Source of the DNA: JBLHZY01 sp047631555
Lineage (GTDB): Bacteria; Pseudomonadota; Alphaproteobacteria; Rhodobacterales; Rhodobacteraceae
Assembly (NCBI GenBank): GCA_047631555.1
Contig: JBLHZY010000002.1
Span: 883,534-947,533, forward strand
Reading direction: 5' to 3'
Length of the DNA: 64,000 nt
Part shown: in pieces, positions 18,434 through 26,822 of the stretch
Numbering within the stretch: the stretch's first letter is position 1
Layout: every line of letters starts with the position of its first letter
The notes under the pieces: model-generated
What the model was told of the DNA's origin: nothing
Database searches by the model: none
Seen by the model: the letters and a program-made list of their open reading frames with translations, nothing else
Translations under genes and position numbers: made by a program

Positions 18434-19060
18434 TCAATCCGCTTTGCGCGGCATCAAATCATAGGGGTGTTTCCAACCGGGGAGCTCGGAAATATGGGTG
18501 AGCCAGCGGTCGATATTGGGGAGTTCTGCGCGCTCAAAGCCGAAGGGCTCTGGGTAATAGAGGTAGCCGCAGCAGGAGAAATCGGCGTTGGTCGGGCCGT
18601 CGCCAACGAGCCAATCGCGGCCCTCAAGGGCGGCGTTGAGGGTTTTGAAAGCGGCGTTCAGTCGTGCGGTGTTAAAGCCGATCACTTCTTGGGGGCGTTT
18701 TTCTTCGGGCAGGAAATTCATCAAAAAGCGCTGGAGGCCGGCCATCGAGGACATCTTGTGATTGTCCCAGAACTGCCAGCGCTGCACGTCGCGCTGCTCT
18801 TGCGCCGTTGCGCCGCCAAATTTGCCGGATTTCTCGGAGATATAGTTCTGCATCACGCCGGATTGAGTGATGGTCACATCGCCATCAATCAGCACAGGCA
18901 CTTCGCCCATATTGTTCATCGCGCGAAACTCGGGCGTGCGGTTTTCGCCTTTGAAGAAGTTGACGAATTGCGGCTTCCAATCGAGGCCGGATAGCGAAAG
19001 CGGTAGTGCGGCTTTGTAAGCGTTGCCGCTTTCCCCGAAGCATAACAGAGTGATGGTCAT
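18434..19060 (-). CDS. Glutathione S-transferase family protein
   Basis: A 208-residue GST. The N-terminal thioredoxin-like half has the conserved cis-proline region GEVPVLIDGD at about 53-62 followed by the acidic-Ser element ITQSGVMQNYI, and the C-terminal half is helical with the NADFSCCGYLYY helix near 160. It is the promoter-proximal gene of the GST-thiolase-FadJ operon, which suggests conjugation or isomerisation tied to acyl or aldehyde metabolism, but the substrate is not predictable. The start at 19060 is chosen because upstream codons read no family sequence. Confidence 0.85.
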   Translation of the reverse strand: MTITLLCFGESGNAYKAALPLSLSGLDWKPQFVNFFKGENRTPEFRAMNNMGEVPVLIDGDVTITQSGVMQNYISEKSGKFGGATAQEQRDVQRWQFWDNHKMSSMAGLQRFLMNFLPEEKRPQEVIGFNTARLNAAFKTLNAALEGRDWLVGDGPTNADFSCCGYLYYPEPFGFERAELPNIDRWLTHISELPGWKHPYDLMPRKAD

Positions 19061-19118
19061 TGGTTGCCCTCCCGTGCGAACCTTGAGCGCTGGGGGTTTC
19101 ACACCCCCAGACCCCCGT

Positions 19119-19312
19119 GGAGTATTTCGGCCAAGAAAAAATGTAGCTGCTTACCTTTCGTTAAGGTTAATGCGGCTAGCTTTATCGGGCGGAACAGGCC
19201 GGAGGGCCGATGGCCGCCCAAGGAAAAGTCGCCCTGGCTGGCGGTGATAAACCCTTTGTTGTGCGTGGCACTTCGGGGTCGGGGCGCATATTTTTTCTTG
19301 GCGAAAATACTC
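19119..19312. repeat. Inverted pair of a dispersed intergenic repeat
   Basis: GGAGTATTTCGGCCAAGAAA (19119-19138) recurs in inverted form as TTTTTTCTTGGCGAAAATAC (19291-19310). The same unit, again as an inverted pair, is found at 50593-50687. The roughly 310 bases between the GST gene and the small gene at 19372 otherwise hold no gene; a GGGGG/CCCCC hairpin sits at 19092-19108. Confidence 0.6.
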
Positions 19313-19371
19313 AAAGAGCTTGGCCGCCTATATCGGCGCGGTTTGTTGGCTCTTTGGTGGTTAGGTCTGGT

Positions 19372-19584
19372 CTATTTTTTCCTCTTATCAAGCTCAGCGT
19401 TAAACAGGCGCAGGCGGTGGGTTAGGTTGTCTTCGTCGATCACCGAATTGAAGTTTTCGAACAGAAAAGAGAGCGCTTCGCCTTCGTCCAGTCCGGCCTC
19501 GTTTGCGAATGATTTGAGGCGACGATAGCCGTCTTCTGTCATCGCTGCAGGAAAACGCCGCGTCAGACGAAATCTTTTGGCCAT
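19372..19584 (-). CDS. Small conserved-looking protein, 70 residues
   Basis: A basic-ended small protein (MAKRFRLTRRF at the N-terminus, DKRKK at the C-terminus) with a helical middle (DGYRRLKSFANEAGLDEGEA). GGAGAAG precedes the ATG at normal spacing and codon use is like that of neighbours, so it is probably real. The layout, a basic strand then two helices, would suit a ribbon-helix-helix-like DNA or RNA binder, but no family is recognised. It lies alone in a 0.8-kb intergenic stretch. Confidence 0.55.
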   Translation of the reverse strand: MAKRFRLTRRFPAAMTEDGYRRLKSFANEAGLDEGEALSFLFENFNSVIDEDNLTHRLRLFNAELDKRKK

Positions 19585-19678
19585 GTTCTTCTCCGGGTGA
19601 TTAAATTGCGGACATGCGAGGCGTTTGGCGGGGCAGGGTGCGCCGTTTTGGGCCTGCGGTTTTGCAATAGTGTGCGCT

Positions 19679-19741
19679 GCGCGATCCTTTGCTGCAACCC
19701 ATCACTTGCGTAGCGGGCTGCCCATCAGCAAAGGATCGCGC
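19679..19741. repeat. Long inverted repeat, possible stable RNA hairpin
   Basis: GCGCGATCCTTTGCTG (19679-19694) and CAGCAAAGGATCGCGC (19726-19741) are perfect 16-bp arms around a 31-base loop. The stretch from 19585 to 19858 otherwise shows no gene. There is no T-run, so it is not a classical terminator for either neighbour. Confidence 0.55.
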
Positions 19742-19858
19742 GGCGCGGGAGTTGCGCCACCCCGTTTGCCGCGCCCCAGCTCTAGCGAGGTTGAGTTTGG
19801 CAGGGCGAGCATCCGTGAGTGGCTCCCAGTATTGCGATCCGCAAAGTCGCCGCTTGGC

Positions 19859-21634
19859 TTAAAAGGCTTCTGCTTTCAATGCCATAACGGTTTCGTCGCC
19901 GGATTGGATGCGGGCCAGATGGGTTGAAGCCATCGGCATCCAGCGCGCCATGTAAAAGCGCCCTGTGGCCAGCTTGGTTTCGTGGAATTCTGGATCAGAT
20001 GTGCCCTCTGCCAGTGCTTTGAGCGAGGCGCGCGCCATACGGGCCCACATATAGCCAAGGCAGACATGGCCAAAGAGGTGCATGAAATCATACGACCCTG
20101 CCAGCGCCACGTTTGGATTTTTCATGCCGTTTTGCATGAAGAACATCATCGCGGTTTGCAGATCTTTTGAGGCAGATTTGAGCGGCTTGATGAAAGGCTC
20201 CATGCCTTCAATTTCGCTGCTTTCTTTGAGGTAGTTTTTCACCATCTCAAAGAAGGCCATCGCAGGCTTGCCGCCCTCGGCTGCCAATTTACGGCCAACC
20301 AGATCAAGCGCTTGAACGCCGTTTGCGCCCTCGTAGATCATCGTGATGCGCGCGTCGCGGGTAAATTGCGACATGCCGTGCTCTTCGATATAGCCGTGGC
20401 CGCCGTAGACCTGTTGGGCCTGAACGGTCGCGTTGTAACCCATATCGGTGATGAAGCCTTTCATCACAGGGGTCATCAGCGAGATAAGCCCATCGGCCTC
20501 TTTGTCGCCGGCGCGGTGGGCTTGGTCGATCAGATTTGCGCCCCAGAACATGAAGGCGCGCGCGCCCTCGATAAAGCTCTTTTGCTCCATCAGATTGCGG
20601 CGAATATCGGGGTGAACGATCAGCGGATCAGCCGGAAGATCGGGGGCCTCAACGCCGGTTACAGCGCGCCCCTGAAGGCGATCTTTTGCATAGATAACAG
20701 CGTTTTGGTAGGCGGCGACAGCTTGCGAAAGCCCCTGCATGCCAACGCCGATACGCGCCTCGTTCATCATGGTGAACATCGCGCGCATGCCTTTGTGCTC
20801 GTCGCCGATGAGATAGCCGATGGCTTCATCATAGTTGAGAACGCAGGTCGAATTGCCGTGGATGCCCATTTTCTCTTCAATCGAGCCAACGGAAACGCCA
20901 TTGCGCTCGCCAAGCGAGCCATCTTCATTGACGAGGAATTTGGGCACGATAAACAGCGAAACGCCTTTGATCCCGGCAGGGCCGCCAGGAATTTTTGCCA
21001 AAACAAGGTGGATCACATTGTCGGACATGTCGTGATCACCGGCCGAGATGAAAATCTTCTGGCCGGAAACTTTGAAGGAGCCGTCGCCCTGTGGCTCTGC
21101 TTTGGTGCGCATCAGGCCCAGATCGGTCCCGCAATGGGGCTCCGTCAGGTTCATTGTGCCTGTCCATTCGCAAGAGGTCATCTTGGGAAGGTAGGTTTGT
21201 TTTTGCGCGTCTGTGCCGTGGGCGCGGATCGCAGAGGCGGCGCCATGTGTGAGGCCGGGATACATCATCAAGGCTTGGTTGGCCGAGGAGAACATCTCGC
21301 CCACAGCCGTTCCGATGATATAGGGCATGTTCTGGCCGCCGTATTCTTCGGCCATGTCGATGCCTGTCCAGCCGCCTTCGCGGAATTGGTCAAAGGCCGC
21401 CTTAAAGCCTGTCGGAGTGTAAACAACTCCGTTTTCAAGGCGGCACCCTTCTTGGTCACCAACGATATTGAGTGGTGCGAGAACTTCAGAGGCAATCTTG
21501 CCGGCTTCCACAAGGATAGCGGAGGTAAAATCGCTATCGAGATCTCCGTAGCCTTCGATATTGGCTGCGGAAATATTCAGGACGTCGTGCAGGATATACT
21601 GCATGTCGTCGATTGGCGCCGTGTAAGTTGGCAT
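19859..21634 (-). CDS. Acyl-CoA dehydrogenase, DmdC-like long form
   Basis: A 591-residue FAD acyl-CoA dehydrogenase of the long subfamily that includes 3-methylmercaptopropionyl-CoA dehydrogenase (DmdC) and related AcdB-type enzymes. Visible are the middle domain GTMNLTEPHCGTDLGLMRTK at about 158-177, the fold motif QVYGGHGYIEEHG near 432-444, the catalytic region ITMIYEGANGVQALDLVG near 454-471, and the extra C-terminal domain typical of this subfamily. It sits 36 bases downstream of a LiuR-like MerR gene on the same strand and may be controlled by it. Several paralogues with different substrates are common in roseobacters, so DmdC identity is only a possibility. Confidence 0.85.
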   Translation of the reverse strand: MPTYTAPIDDMQYILHDVLNISAANIEGYGDLDSDFTSAILVEAGKIASEVLAPLNIVGDQEGCRLENGVVYTPTGFKAAFDQFREGGWTGIDMAEEYGGQNMPYIIGTAVGEMFSSANQALMMYPGLTHGAASAIRAHGTDAQKQTYLPKMTSCEWTGTMNLTEPHCGTDLGLMRTKAEPQGDGSFKVSGQKIFISAGDHDMSDNVIHLVLAKIPGGPAGIKGVSLFIVPKFLVNEDGSLGERNGVSVGSIEEKMGIHGNSTCVLNYDEAIGYLIGDEHKGMRAMFTMMNEARIGVGMQGLSQAVAAYQNAVIYAKDRLQGRAVTGVEAPDLPADPLIVHPDIRRNLMEQKSFIEGARAFMFWGANLIDQAHRAGDKEADGLISLMTPVMKGFITDMGYNATVQAQQVYGGHGYIEEHGMSQFTRDARITMIYEGANGVQALDLVGRKLAAEGGKPAMAFFEMVKNYLKESSEIEGMEPFIKPLKSASKDLQTAMMFFMQNGMKNPNVALAGSYDFMHLFGHVCLGYMWARMARASLKALAEGTSDPEFHETKLATGRFYMARWMPMASTHLARIQSGDETVMALKAEAF

Positions 21635-21670
21635 CTGGTCGTCTCCCTAAGTCACTATTGCCTGCTGGTC

Positions 21671-22072
21671 TCAGCCGGCTTTACGTTGGTTTTGCCCCGC
21701 GCTGAGCTTGGATGCGCCCCATGTAAGCTGACCTTCCAGCTCATCAATCGCCACATTCAATTCATCGCGCTGCGCGATCATTTCACCTAGCCGAACCCGA
21801 CCCAAAGCAACGGTTTCACGAAGCTGCGTTTGGCCCTGATCTCCCATATCGTAGAGATCGAGAAGCTGGCGGATATCCTCCAGCGAAAAACCAAAGCGCT
21901 TGCCGCGCAGGATCAGTTTAAGACGCGCACGGTCCCGATTGGTAAACAGCCGTTTTTGGCCTTCACGAATGGGAAAGAGCAGTTCTTTCGCCTCATAAAA
22001 ACGCAAAGTACGGGCTGTCACTTGGAACAAGTCGCACATCTCTCGGATAGTCATTACCTTATCAGTCAACAT
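21671..22072 (-). CDS. MerR-family regulator, LiuR-like
   Basis: A 133-residue MerR-type repressor or activator. The N-terminal winged helix-turn-helix (MTIREMCDLFQVTARTLRFY) is followed by wing residues GQKRLFTNRDRARLKLILRG and a C-terminal dimerisation coiled coil (about 85-118). No metal-binding cysteine cluster is present, which fits the subgroup controlling branched-chain or fatty acid oxidation. The start at 22072 has GAGGTGC at normal spacing. It heads an operon with the DmdC-like gene. A sequence resembling LiuR sites lies about 80 bases upstream. Confidence 0.85.
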   Translation of the reverse strand: MLTDKVMTIREMCDLFQVTARTLRFYEAKELLFPIREGQKRLFTNRDRARLKLILRGKRFGFSLEDIRQLLDLYDMGDQGQTQLRETVALGRVRLGEMIAQRDELNVAIDELEGQLTWGASKLSAGQNQRKAG

Positions 22073-22153
22073 TTAAAGCACCTCAGGTTATCCACACACC
22101 CAGTCTGTGTGTGCGGCTGAATTGCTCATTGCCCCTCATTTCTACAAGAGATG

Positions 22154-22168
22154 TTGACCTCTACGTAA
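22154..22168. promoter_or_regulatory. LiuR-like MerR operator candidate
   Basis: TTGACCTCTACGTAA resembles the TTGAC-(6)-ACGTAA layout known for LiuR-type MerR regulators of alphaproteobacteria. It is 82 bases upstream of the MerR gene that precedes the DmdC-like dehydrogenase, so autoregulation is the natural guess. Confidence 0.45.
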
Positions 22169-22184
22169 TCGAAACGCGACGTCA

Positions 22185-22200
22185 TTTACCGATCGGTAAA
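22185..22200. promoter_or_regulatory. Perfect 16-bp palindrome, operator candidate
   Basis: TTTACCGATCGGTAAA is a perfect palindrome 17 bases beyond the LiuR-like site. Its form recalls TetR-family operators. No TetR gene lies in this window, so the regulator would be encoded elsewhere. Confidence 0.5.
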
Positions 22201-22316
22201 ATTTTCGCAAATATTCCCTAGCGGAATGCGCAATTTCCTTAGGCCAAAGCGGTTTGGATAACTTTTTGAGTAGGGGGGAATGGGGGGCGATTTTTCCCCT
22301 CTGACGCTAGGTTATA

Positions 22317-22676
22317 TTACTTGGAAACGTCGTCGCGCAGCTTAATCAGCTCTTCGATGGATGCGGTGAGCTCGTCGCGCTGGGCGGTCAGCTGCTCGAT
22401 TTGCCGAGTGGCGTTTTGAACCCAGGTTTGCATCTGAACGTCTGTGCCATCGGTTTCATACATTTCGAGCCATTGGCGGATCTCTTCGAGCGAGAAGCCA
22501 AAACGGCGGCCGCGCAGGATCAGCGTCATGCGGGCGATTTCGCGGCTGGTATAAAAGCGTGATCTGCCCTCTTTATCAGGGGTCAGCAACTCAATGTATT
22601 CATAGTAGCGCAGGGTGCGCGGCGTAACATCGAACTTGGAACACATTTCCTTGAAAGACAGGCGTGGCTCATTCAT
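22317..22676 (-). CDS. MerR-family regulator, second copy
   Basis: A 119-residue MerR-type protein similar in layout to its neighbour: helix-turn-helix LSFKEMCSKFDVTPRTLRYY at 6-25, wing SRFYTSREIARMTLILRGRR, and a C-terminal coiled coil (about 85-112). Cysteines for metal sensing are absent. Shared sequence such as LILRG, RFGFSLE and QRDEL suggests the two genes arose by an old tandem duplication. It is separated from the first by about 240 bases holding the operator candidates, so it may bind the same region. The target is unknown. Confidence 0.85.
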   Translation of the reverse strand: MNEPRLSFKEMCSKFDVTPRTLRYYEYIELLTPDKEGRSRFYTSREIARMTLILRGRRFGFSLEEIRQWLEMYETDGTDVQMQTWVQNATRQIEQLTAQRDELTASIEELIKLRDDVSK

Positions 22677-22788
22677 CTGCGAAGGCTCTCCTCTATCGCA
22701 CCTCCCAGACTAGACCAGCGCGCAAGCCAGTGCAATTCCGTTTGGTCAGCTTAGAGAGGATAGCTTTAGAAAAGCTTGGGAGGTTGGC

Positions 22789-23934
22789 TTAGTTTAGAAA
22801 GCCCGGCGCAAAGAGATAAAACGCATAGGCCACAATCAAAGCCGGGATCGCCGAATAGGCCGTTGCCATAAAGGCGGCGCGCGGCGAAAGCGCAATCGCC
22901 GGGAATAGCGCATCCCCATCGTTGGAGATCGCATTGCCCAAGAGCGCGGCAAAGGGCACGATTCCATTAATATAGAGCGTGGCGACCAAAACCTGCGGCC
23001 CACAGCCCGGAATAAAGCCAACCACAATCGCAATCAGCGGCACAATCGGCCCCACAGAAGCAAAGGCGGCGCGCAGATCAAGGCCCGCAAAGGTCGCGGC
23101 ATAATCATAGGCAAGGTAGGCGCCGATCACCCAGACAGAGATAAACGCCGTTTCTTCGGCCATGCGGGTTACGGGCGCATCTTTGCTGTTGGTCATGGCC
23201 GTGAGGGGCGAGGTCGCCCAAATCGCCAGCCCAAGCGCCGTTCCGGCAAGTGCTATATAGAGAACGGGTATGCCAAGGATCGTGGTGATCTCAACCTGTC
23301 CGATTTGCGCCGCCCCAACGATCAGGGCAGGTGCCGCAAGGCCAAGGTATGCCAAATCGCGCAGGCGGATCCGGCCCAAAAGCGGCGCGGTTTCGCAATG
23401 TTGGCTGATTTCGCTGCGGTATTCGGTCTTTACGAAGCGATCAATCAGCCAGCCCGATGTAATGCCCACAACAAAAGAGAGCGGCAAAACCACCATCGCT
23501 GCATCCGGGCGCGTGGCGATCAAAAGGAAGGCTGCATCGCCCATTGTCGCTGTCAGCGTGGCAACAACCGCGCCAAAGCCGACATTGCCCGAGGCATAGG
23601 CCGCCACAACAACAACCGCGCCGCCGCAGCCCGGCGTTGCGCCCAAAAGCGCGGCCATGGGAACTTGCCAGCCCTTTGCGCCCTTTAGTGAGGTGCCGAT
23701 ATCAAAGCGAAAAAGCCGCTCTGCCCCGTAAAAGAGCAAAAGCGTTGCCGCAACAAAGACCGAGACCTGCACATAGGCGTCCATCATCAGGCTGCGCGTC
23801 AGCTCGCCCAATGTGCCCGGCGCAATCGCCAGCAGCAAAAGCGCCATCGCCACGGCAAAGCGTTTGGGGCGAAACGGGCCAAGCCCGCGCGCTGGCAGGT
23901 GTTGGCTCACAAGTAGGGTCTGGCCGAGCGACAT
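22789..23934 (-). CDS. Putative manganese (heavy-metal) exporter, ten-helix family
   Basis: A 381-residue inner-membrane protein of the ArsP_2/DUF2899 type with about ten membrane helices in two related halves. The internal repeat is marked by ATPGCGGAVVVVAAY at about 99-113 and FIPGCGPQVLVATLYINGI near 310-328, each with a Pro-Gly-Cys-Gly turn. Members of this family act as manganese exporters in Vibrio and rhizobia (MntX-type); arsenic or other metals are less likely. The Fur/Mur-like box about 50 bases upstream supports control by a metal-sensing Fur-family protein. It is transcribed alone. Confidence 0.7.
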   Translation of the reverse strand: MSLGQTLLVSQHLPARGLGPFRPKRFAVAMALLLLAIAPGTLGELTRSLMMDAYVQVSVFVAATLLLFYGAERLFRFDIGTSLKGAKGWQVPMAALLGATPGCGGAVVVVAAYASGNVGFGAVVATLTATMGDAAFLLIATRPDAAMVVLPLSFVVGITSGWLIDRFVKTEYRSEISQHCETAPLLGRIRLRDLAYLGLAAPALIVGAAQIGQVEITTILGIPVLYIALAGTALGLAIWATSPLTAMTNSKDAPVTRMAEETAFISVWVIGAYLAYDYAATFAGLDLRAAFASVGPIVPLIAIVVGFIPGCGPQVLVATLYINGIVPFAALLGNAISNDGDALFPAIALSPRAAFMATAYSAIPALIVAYAFYLFAPGFLN

Positions 23935-23984
23935 ATGCGTTCCTTTGTGCTGTGCATTCTCGGCCTGTGCGGCGCTAGTTGCAC

Positions 23985-24001
23985 TTGCGAATTATTCTCA
24001 A
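23985..24001. promoter_or_regulatory. Fur/Mur-like box before the metal exporter
   Basis: TTGCGAATTATTCTCAA is a near palindrome (TTGnGAAT-T-ATTCnCAA) 51 bases upstream of the exporter start codon. Its shape fits the AT-centred TGC...GCA boxes of alphaproteobacterial Fur/Mur proteins. Confidence 0.5.
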
Positions 24002-24120
24002 TTGAGGAAGATAGCCCTTGCAGGCACAATTGCAAGGGCCAATAAAAAGGGATCAGCAAATCTGGGCTCAGTGGTGCAGATAGATGCAGATCAGATACAA
24101 TCTTGGGCAAAGGCCGCCAA

Positions 24121-24549
24121 ATGGAAGAAGAAAAAACCCTCAAATGGGCGCGCATGTTTGTTGAAGCATTGCCGCTTGCAGGCGCGATTGGGATCGAACC
24201 TGTCAGCATGGGCGACGGGCATTCCGAATTTCGCCTGCCCTACCGCGAAGATCTGATCGGCGATCCGGAAACCGGCGTTTTGCACGGCGGGGTCGTCTCG
24301 GCCTTGATGGATACCTGCGGCGGCGCGGCGGTTGCCTCGCACCGCGAAGGGACGGGCGGCACCGCGACGCTTGATCTGCGCATTGATTACATGCGCCCCG
24401 CCACGCCGGGCCAAACGATCACCGCCAAAGCCGAATGCTATCACGTTACCCGCTCGGTCGCCTTTGTGCGCGCAACGGCGATGGACGAAGACACTGCGCG
24501 CCCCGTGGCCACAGCCACCGGCGCATTTACCTTTAAGAGGCGCATATGA
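24121..24549 (+). CDS. PaaI-type hotdog thioesterase
   Basis: A 142-residue single hotdog-fold thioesterase. GVLHGGVVSALMDTCGGAA at about 58-76 is the PaaI signature with the central helix and catalytic Asp, and LDLRIDYMRPATPG near 90-103 is the following strand pair. It hydrolyses an acyl- or aryl-CoA in the cytoplasm; the substrate is unknown. The ATG at 24121 is chosen; an in-frame TTG six codons upstream is an alternative. It overlaps the next gene as ATGA, and the two paralogues may act as a hetero-oligomer. Confidence 0.85.
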   Translation: MEEEKTLKWARMFVEALPLAGAIGIEPVSMGDGHSEFRLPYREDLIGDPETGVLHGGVVSALMDTCGGAAVASHREGTGGTATLDLRIDYMRPATPGQTITAKAECYHVTRSVAFVRATAMDEDTARPVATATGAFTFKRRI

Positions 24550-25091
24550 GAGCGAAACCAGACCCCGTTCAAATCGTGAAACAGCGCCGCGATGGCGCGC
24601 TTGCAGCCCTTGCAGGCGGCGTGCCCTATATCGGCTTTCTGGGCATCCAGTTTGAGCGTCACGGCGATGAGCTGACGGCCGTTCTGCCCTTCAAAGAGAT
24701 GCTCATCGGCAATCCGGTTCTGCCGGCGATGCACGGCGGGGTCACGGCCTCGTTTCTTGAGATCGCCGCGATCATCGAGCTGAGCTGGAGCAACCTTTGG
24801 GAAGATCTTGAAACGGGCAAGCTTGATGCCACCGCGATTGATCGTTCGCACCTGCCGCGCTTTCCAAAAACAATTGATTTTACAATAGATTACCTGCGAA
24901 CAGGCCTGCCACGCGATGCCTATGCGCGCGCCCGCGTCAATCGCTCTGGGCGCCGCTACGCCAGTGTCCAGGTCGAGGCATGGCAGGACAATCGCAGCCG
25001 TCCCTTTGCCCAAGCCACGGGGCATTTCTTAATGCCGCCATTGCGCGAAGAGCCCTCTGAACCGCCCGTTTCAGACGCGTCAACAGGCTAA
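24546..25091 (+). CDS. PaaI-type hotdog thioesterase, second copy
   Basis: A 181-residue hotdog thioesterase with PAMHGGVTASFLEIAAI at about 59-75 and IDFTIDYLRTGLPRDAYA near 108-125. It carries extra residues in the middle (about 80-105) and a Pro/Glu-rich C-terminal tail compared with the first copy, and the signature Asp is replaced by Glu (FLEIA), as seen in some family branches. It overlaps the preceding gene by four bases and is three bases from the MATE transporter gene, giving a three-gene operon. Confidence 0.82.
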   Translation: MRAKPDPVQIVKQRRDGALAALAGGVPYIGFLGIQFERHGDELTAVLPFKEMLIGNPVLPAMHGGVTASFLEIAAIIELSWSNLWEDLETGKLDATAIDRSHLPRFPKTIDFTIDYLRTGLPRDAYARARVNRSGRRYASVQVEAWQDNRSRPFAQATGHFLMPPLREEPSEPPVSDASTG

Positions 25092-25094
25092 AAG

Positions 25095-26450
25095 ATGACG
25101 CGCGCCGCGCCAGATCGCCTGACCAACCGGCGCGTCCTGAAAATCGCGATTCCCATCGTTTTGTCCAATGCCACGGTGCCGATTTTGGGCGCGGTGGATA
25201 CCGGCGTTGTTGGGCAAATGGGGCTGGCCGCACCGATTGGCGCGGTTGGGATTGGCGCGGTGATCTTAACGGCTGTCTATTGGATTTTCGGCTTCCTGCG
25301 CATGGGCACAACGGGGCTGGTTTCCCAAGCCGAGGGCGCGGGCGATCAAGGCGAAGTTAGCGCGATGCTGACGCGGGTTTTGATCATTGGCGCGGCGGCG
25401 GGTGTTGCGCTTATCTTGCTTCAGCCGCTTGTCTTTGCGCTTGGTTTCTGGCTCTCGCCTGCCTCGCCTGAGGTCGAGGGATTGGCGCGCGACTACATGC
25501 GCATTCGCATCTTTTCCGCCCCCGCGGCCATCGCGATTTACGGTGCAACCGGCTGGCTCATTGCGCGCGAACAAACCCGCGCGGTTTTGGTGCTGCAACT
25601 GTGGATGAACGGGCTCAATATTGGGCTCGATCTGCTGTTTGTGCTGGGGTTTGCTTGGGGTGTTTCGGGCGTTGCTTTGGCGACGGTGATTGCCGAATGG
25701 GGCGGGCTGGCGCTGGCGATTTTCATGTGCCGCGCGGCTTTTGCGCATGCGGCTTGGCGCAGCTGGGCGCGGGTTTTTGATCGTCTCAGGTTGATCCGCA
25801 TGGCCAAGGTAAACAGCGATATCCTGATCCGCAGCCTGCTTTTGCAATCGATCATCCTATCTTTCGTGATGTTCGGCGCGCGCTTTGGCGATGTGACATT
25901 GGCGGCCAACCAAGTCTTGTTGCAATTCCTCTCGATCACCGCTTTTGCGCTCGATGGTTTTGCCTTTGCCGCCGAGGCGCTGGTCGGCCAAGCGATGGGC
26001 GCGCGGGCGCGATCTGCCTTGCGCCAAGCGGCAATACTGGTCAGCCTTTGGGCCTACGGCGGCGCGCTTGTTTTGGCGCTCGCTTTTGCGGGTTTTGGCG
26101 GCGGGATCATCGACATCATGACAACCGCGCCAGAGGTGCGCGAGACGGCGCGCCTATTCCTGCCCTATATGGTCGCCGCGCCAATTCTCGGCGTTGGCGC
26201 TTGGATGCTGGACGGGATTTTTATCGGCGCGACCCGCTCAGCTGATATGCGCAATATGATGGCGATTTCGGTGCTGATCTACGGTGCGGCGCTGGCAATT
26301 TTGATGCCGCTTTTGGGCAATCATGGTATCTGGGTCGCGCTGCTGATTTCATACCTTGCGCGCGGTGCCACGCTGGCCGCGCGTTACCCTGCGCTTGAGG
26401 CCGAGATCGCGGAAGAGAATGGGGCCAAAAACGGGGCTGAAACCATATAA
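25095..26450 (+). CDS. MATE-family efflux transporter, DinF-like
   Basis: A 451-residue inner-membrane protein with about twelve helices in two homologous MATE halves (SNATVPILGAVDTGVVGQMG near 19-38; AFALDGFAFAAEALVGQAMG near 280-299). It should export cationic or organic compounds in exchange for protons or sodium. It is the last gene after two thioesterases, so export of a freed acid is a thought, but MATE substrates cannot be read from sequence. A 16-bp AT palindrome at 26472-26487 lies in the convergent gap to arsC. Confidence 0.88.
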   Translation: MTRAAPDRLTNRRVLKIAIPIVLSNATVPILGAVDTGVVGQMGLAAPIGAVGIGAVILTAVYWIFGFLRMGTTGLVSQAEGAGDQGEVSAMLTRVLIIGAAAGVALILLQPLVFALGFWLSPASPEVEGLARDYMRIRIFSAPAAIAIYGATGWLIAREQTRAVLVLQLWMNGLNIGLDLLFVLGFAWGVSGVALATVIAEWGGLALAIFMCRAAFAHAAWRSWARVFDRLRLIRMAKVNSDILIRSLLLQSIILSFVMFGARFGDVTLAANQVLLQFLSITAFALDGFAFAAEALVGQAMGARARSALRQAAILVSLWAYGGALVLALAFAGFGGGIIDIMTTAPEVRETARLFLPYMVAAPILGVGAWMLDGIFIGATRSADMRNMMAISVLIYGAALAILMPLLGNHGIWVALLISYLARGATLAARYPALEAEIAEENGAKNGAETI

Positions 26451-26477
26451 GATTTTAAAATAGCGGTTCAGAATTCT

Positions 26478-26822
26478 TTAAAGAATTGCAAAAACAGCCT
26501 CGGGCGGGCGGCCAATCGCCGCTTGGGTATCGGTGATCAGGATGGGCCGCTCAATCAGCGCGGGATTGCTCACCATCGCCTTGATCAGCGTTTCTTCATC
26601 GCTTTGCGCGCTCAATCCGGCCTCTTTAAACGCGACCTCTTTGGGGCGCATCATCTCGATGGCTGGCCCGCCGAGTTTGGCCAAAACGGCGCGGATTTCG
26701 GCCTCATTTGGGGGCTCTTGCATATAGATGCGCAGCTTGGGTGAGACGTCATTTTTGTCAAGCAAAGCAAGGGTTTGGCGCGATTTTGAGCAGCGCGGAT
26801 TGTGCCAGAGAGTCAAAGCCAT
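26478..26822 (-). CDS. arsC: ArsC-type arsenate reductase (glutaredoxin-dependent family)
   Basis: A 114-residue thioredoxin-fold protein. HNPRCSKSRQTL at about 7-18 has the active Cys11, MRPKEVAFKE near 58-67 and ERPILIT near 91-97 supply the arginines that bind the oxyanion. It would reduce arsenate to arsenite using glutathione and glutaredoxin, though the YffB/Spx-like side of the family has other roles. Its first ten bases overlap the end of pyrD, an unusual coupling for an arsenic gene, and no ars operon partner is nearby. Confidence 0.85.
   Translation of the reverse strand: MALTLWHNPRCSKSRQTLALLDKNDVSPKLRIYMQEPPNEAEIRAVLAKLGGPAIEMMRPKEVAFKEAGLSAQSDEETLIKAMVSNPALIERPILITDTQAAIGRPPEAVFAIL

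Noticed and set aside
26472..26487. Perfect AT-rich palindrome AATTCTTTAAAGAATT at the MATE-arsC junction
   Set aside because: It overlaps the arsC stop codon between convergent genes, so an operator role is unlikely, and it is too AT-rich and short to be a convincing terminator.
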